A stretch of DNA of 8,234 nucleotides, taken from Solimonas sp040754295. Lineage in GTDB: Bacteria > Pseudomonadota > Gammaproteobacteria > Nevskiales > Nevskiaceae. Numbering within the stretch: position 1 is the first letter of the stretch; the number at the start of each line of letters is the position of its first letter. The DNA is taken from NCBI GenBank assembly GCA_040754295.1, contig JBFMCQ010000115.1:1-8234 (forward strand), read 5' to 3'. The translations under genes were made by a program, and so were the position numbers. The notes beneath the pieces are model-generated. The model saw nothing but the letters and a program-made list of their open reading frames with translations, was not told the origin of the DNA and did no database searches. Positions 7,026 to 8,234 of the stretch are shown here, in pieces.

Positions 7026-7643
7026 CGTCACCGAGCCCTGCTCGACATCGCCGCCCTTGCGATCGGTGCCCTGCAGCTGGTGGCTGATCTCGACGCCCTG
7101 GAAATCCTTGCGCGTGATGATGTTGATGACGCCGCCGATTGCGTCGGAGCCGTAGATGGCCGAAGCGCCGTCCTTAAGGATCTCGATGCGCTCGACAGCA
7201 GCGATCGGCACGGCGTTGAGATCCTGATCGGTCGGCGCGAACGGCGCCTTCGGCGCACGCCGGCCGTCGATGAGCACCAGCGTGCGCTCGGAGCCGAGAC
7301 CGCGCAGGTCCACCGAGACCAGCGACTGCGCCGAGCTGCCCGACTGCGCGCGGAATGCTCCGGTCGAATTGAACACGGTGTTGCGAAGCAGCTCGCCGAC
7401 CGACGTGAAGCCGCTCGTTTCGATGTCTTCGCGATCGATCACCGAGACCGGCAGCGCCCCCTCGACTGCCGCGCGCGTCAGGCGCGAGCCCGTGACTTCA
7501 ATGGTGTCCAGCTTGGTGGCTTCTTCCTGGTTCTCTTCCTGAGCAAATGCGGCGCCCGAGGAAAAACTGCTCGCTACGACTGCGGCGATGGCGGTTCGGG
7601 TGAACAGCTCGCCCGGCCGTTTGCGCTTTGAAGTAATTTCCAT
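7026..7643 (-). CDS. TonB-dependent receptor, N-terminal part (signal, TonB box, plug)
   Basis: 206 residues of the same receptor whose barrel lies at 5660-6925. Residues 1-34 are a signal peptide (KRKR, then a hydrophobic stretch, cleavage after AFA). The TonB box lies in LDTIEVTGSRL (45-55). The plug domain runs from about 60 to 180, with SVGELLRNTVFN, VDLRGLGSERTLVLIDGRR (111-129), PIAAVERIEILKDGASAIYGSDAIGG (146-171, the most conserved plug block) and NIITRKDFQG. No STN domain is present, so it is not a FecA-type signalling receptor. The start at 7643 is supported by GGGAG 7 bases upstream and by the signal peptide. The longer frame to 7718 adds an Arg-rich leader that would spoil the signal. 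After GSVT the sequence enters the N gap. Confidence 0.94.
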
Positions 7644-7650
7644 CAGTTCA

Positions 7651-7655
7651 CTCCC
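7651..7655 (-). promoter_or_regulatory. Ribosome-binding site of the TonB-dependent receptor
   Basis: GGGAG on the minus strand with 7 bases to the ATG at 7643. It decides this start over the in-frame ATG at 7718, which would put an Arg-rich stretch before the signal peptide. Confidence 0.75.
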
Positions 7656-7671
7656 ATGAGAACGAGACGGC

Positions 7672-7708
7672 CCAACCGGCTGCGTGCGGTCGGCACTACG
7701 GCGGTTGG
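7672..7708 (-). promoter_or_regulatory. Foldable leader of the receptor mRNA
   Basis: On the minus strand CCAACCG (7708-7702) pairs perfectly with CGGTTGG (7678-7672). The enclosed 23 bases contain a second stem, GTGC (7696-7693) with GCAC (7687-7684), around a 5-base loop. The nested hairpin ends 28 bases before the start codon, just ahead of the ribosome-binding site. It matches no riboswitch class I know. It could tune translation or simply be chance pairing in GC-rich sequence. Confidence 0.25.
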
Positions 7709-7730
7709 CGGCTAGCACATCAGCAGGCCG

Positions 7731-7760
7731 AGACTAGTGCCGCATTGTGAAGTGCGTCAA
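7731..7760 (-). promoter_or_regulatory. Candidate sigma-70 promoter of the receptor
   Basis: On the minus strand TTGACG (7760-7755) is a near-consensus -35 box. At 18 bases spacing stands TAGTCT (7736-7731), a poor -10 matching only three of the six TATAAT bases. This region is locally AT-richer (TTTCGTTGCAAATTC just upstream) than the rest of the window. Transcription from here would give a leader of roughly 80 bases that includes the nested hairpin. The -35 is the stronger part of the call. Confidence 0.35.
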
Positions 7761-8234
7761 GAATTTGCAACGAAATTGGGTGAAAGCCCCTACGGTTGCT
7801 GTCGCGCCGCAGCAACTTGTCCGATTGCTGGTGGTGAGAATTACTCAGCGTACGCCGGGGGAATGCCCTCTTGCGAGGTGCGGACGATGAGTCGCTGCGG
7901 GCGCACTCATACAAGGTTCGTGGTCCGCCATTCGGGCATGTCCGGGACCGGCGAGCTGAGCCCGAGCGGTAGTAGGCGAATGGCCGTGGGCGAGTTACGG
8001 TTCGAGCCAGGACGCCCAAACCGGATCGCAACGGCCGGAGCTGCGCGGCGGTCGGGTTGCGCGGCTGCGGTCGGAGAAGATCGAGTAGGCCGATAGCGGC
8101 ACGCGCGGCGGCGCGGCGGGACACGAGGATTTCCACGTAGTCCGGCGCAGCGCAGTGGCCGAGCGGGCGCCCCGTGCCATCATTGACGTCATTGGCCGCA
8201 CAACTACCACCTGTGCGTGGCCGTATCCGTCATC
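7761..8234. other. Region upstream of the receptor with no recognised gene
   Basis: About 470 bases in which I recognise no gene, tRNA or mobile element. On the minus strand one frame stays open from near the window edge to 7720. Its part at about 8170-8000 has GC-rich third positions and reads sensibly (APDYVEILVSRRAAARA), while the remainder is Arg/Ser-rich and runs through the candidate promoter. It may be the decayed or frameshifted tail of a gene lying beyond the edge. Short inverted repeats occur at 7795-7816, at 7887-7910 (ATGAGT/ACTCAT) and at 8194-8222 (GGCCGCACA against TGTGC-GT-GGCC, a 2-base bulge). No coding assignment is made. Confidence 0.5.
7795..7816. repeat. 7-bp inverted repeat upstream of the receptor promoter
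   Basis: GTTGCTG (7795-7801) and CAGCAAC (7810-7816) are perfect inverted arms around an 8-base centre. The element sits about 35 bases upstream of the candidate -35 box, a reasonable place for an activator or repressor dimer. No T-run follows on either strand, so it is not a terminator. No regulator gene is in the window to pair with it. Confidence 0.3.

Noticed and set aside
7775..7830. GGTGAAAGCCCC...CGCAGCAAC on the plus strand, reminiscent of a cobalamin riboswitch or of group II intron domain I
   Set aside because: The remaining conserved blocks of either RNA are absent, no plus-strand gene follows in the window, and no intron domain V or reverse transcriptase is present.
7737..8136. 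Opposing 119- and 138-codon frames upstream of the receptor
   Set aside because: Both are Arg-, Ser- or Cys-rich without motifs. The minus one runs over the promoter candidate and neither has a convincing ribosome-binding site.
1..8234. CRISPR arrays, tRNA or rRNA genes, insertion-sequence ends or transposases
   Set aside because: I saw no regularly spaced repeats, tRNA-like cloverleaf, rRNA-like conserved blocks or transposase motifs on either strand.

Overview
The window is GC-rich DNA from a Gram-negative bacterium. The genes are a TonB-dependent outer-membrane receptor with a C-terminal Phe, a signal-peptide S9 peptidase, and a TPR-sulfotransferase. This combination suggests a receptor-rich proteobacterium, such as the Xanthomonadales/Nevskiales/Steroidobacter side of the Gammaproteobacteria or the Caulobacterales/Sphingomonadales. 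That placement comes from family knowledge, and no ribosomal or other marker gene is present to fix it. A run of exactly 100 N (6926-7025) marks a scaffold gap, so this is a draft or metagenome assembly.

Every gene I can support lies on the minus strand, so the window reads from right to left. From 8234 to about 7760 I recognise no gene, only a few short inverted repeats. A weak promoter candidate (7760-7731), a foldable leader (7708-7672) and a good ribosome-binding site (7655-7651) precede a TonB-dependent receptor starting at 7643. The receptor is cut by the N gap: 206 N-terminal and 421 C-terminal residues are visible, and the middle is missing. A strong intrinsic terminator (5637-5610) follows the receptor stop.

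Only 9 bases after the terminator T-tract, a four-gene block begins: a class I SAM-dependent methyltransferase, a TPR-repeat sulfotransferase, a putative 2OG-Fe(II) oxygenase and an exported S9 prolyl-oligopeptidase-like hydrolase. Their junctions are ATGA (4-nt overlap), TGATG (1-nt overlap) and a 4-nt gap, so the four are almost certainly co-transcribed and translationally coupled.

Together they form an outer-membrane import receptor, three cytoplasmic tailoring enzymes (methylation, sulfation, hydroxylation or other oxidation) and a secreted peptidase. The likeliest common theme is a peptide or peptide-like small molecule that is modified, or taken up and cleaved. That theme is inference: no precursor peptide, transporter or regulator is visible. 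Downstream of the peptidase (1-183) there is no recognisable gene, only a small GUAA-loop hairpin and an imperfect copy of the last codons of the peptidase gene.
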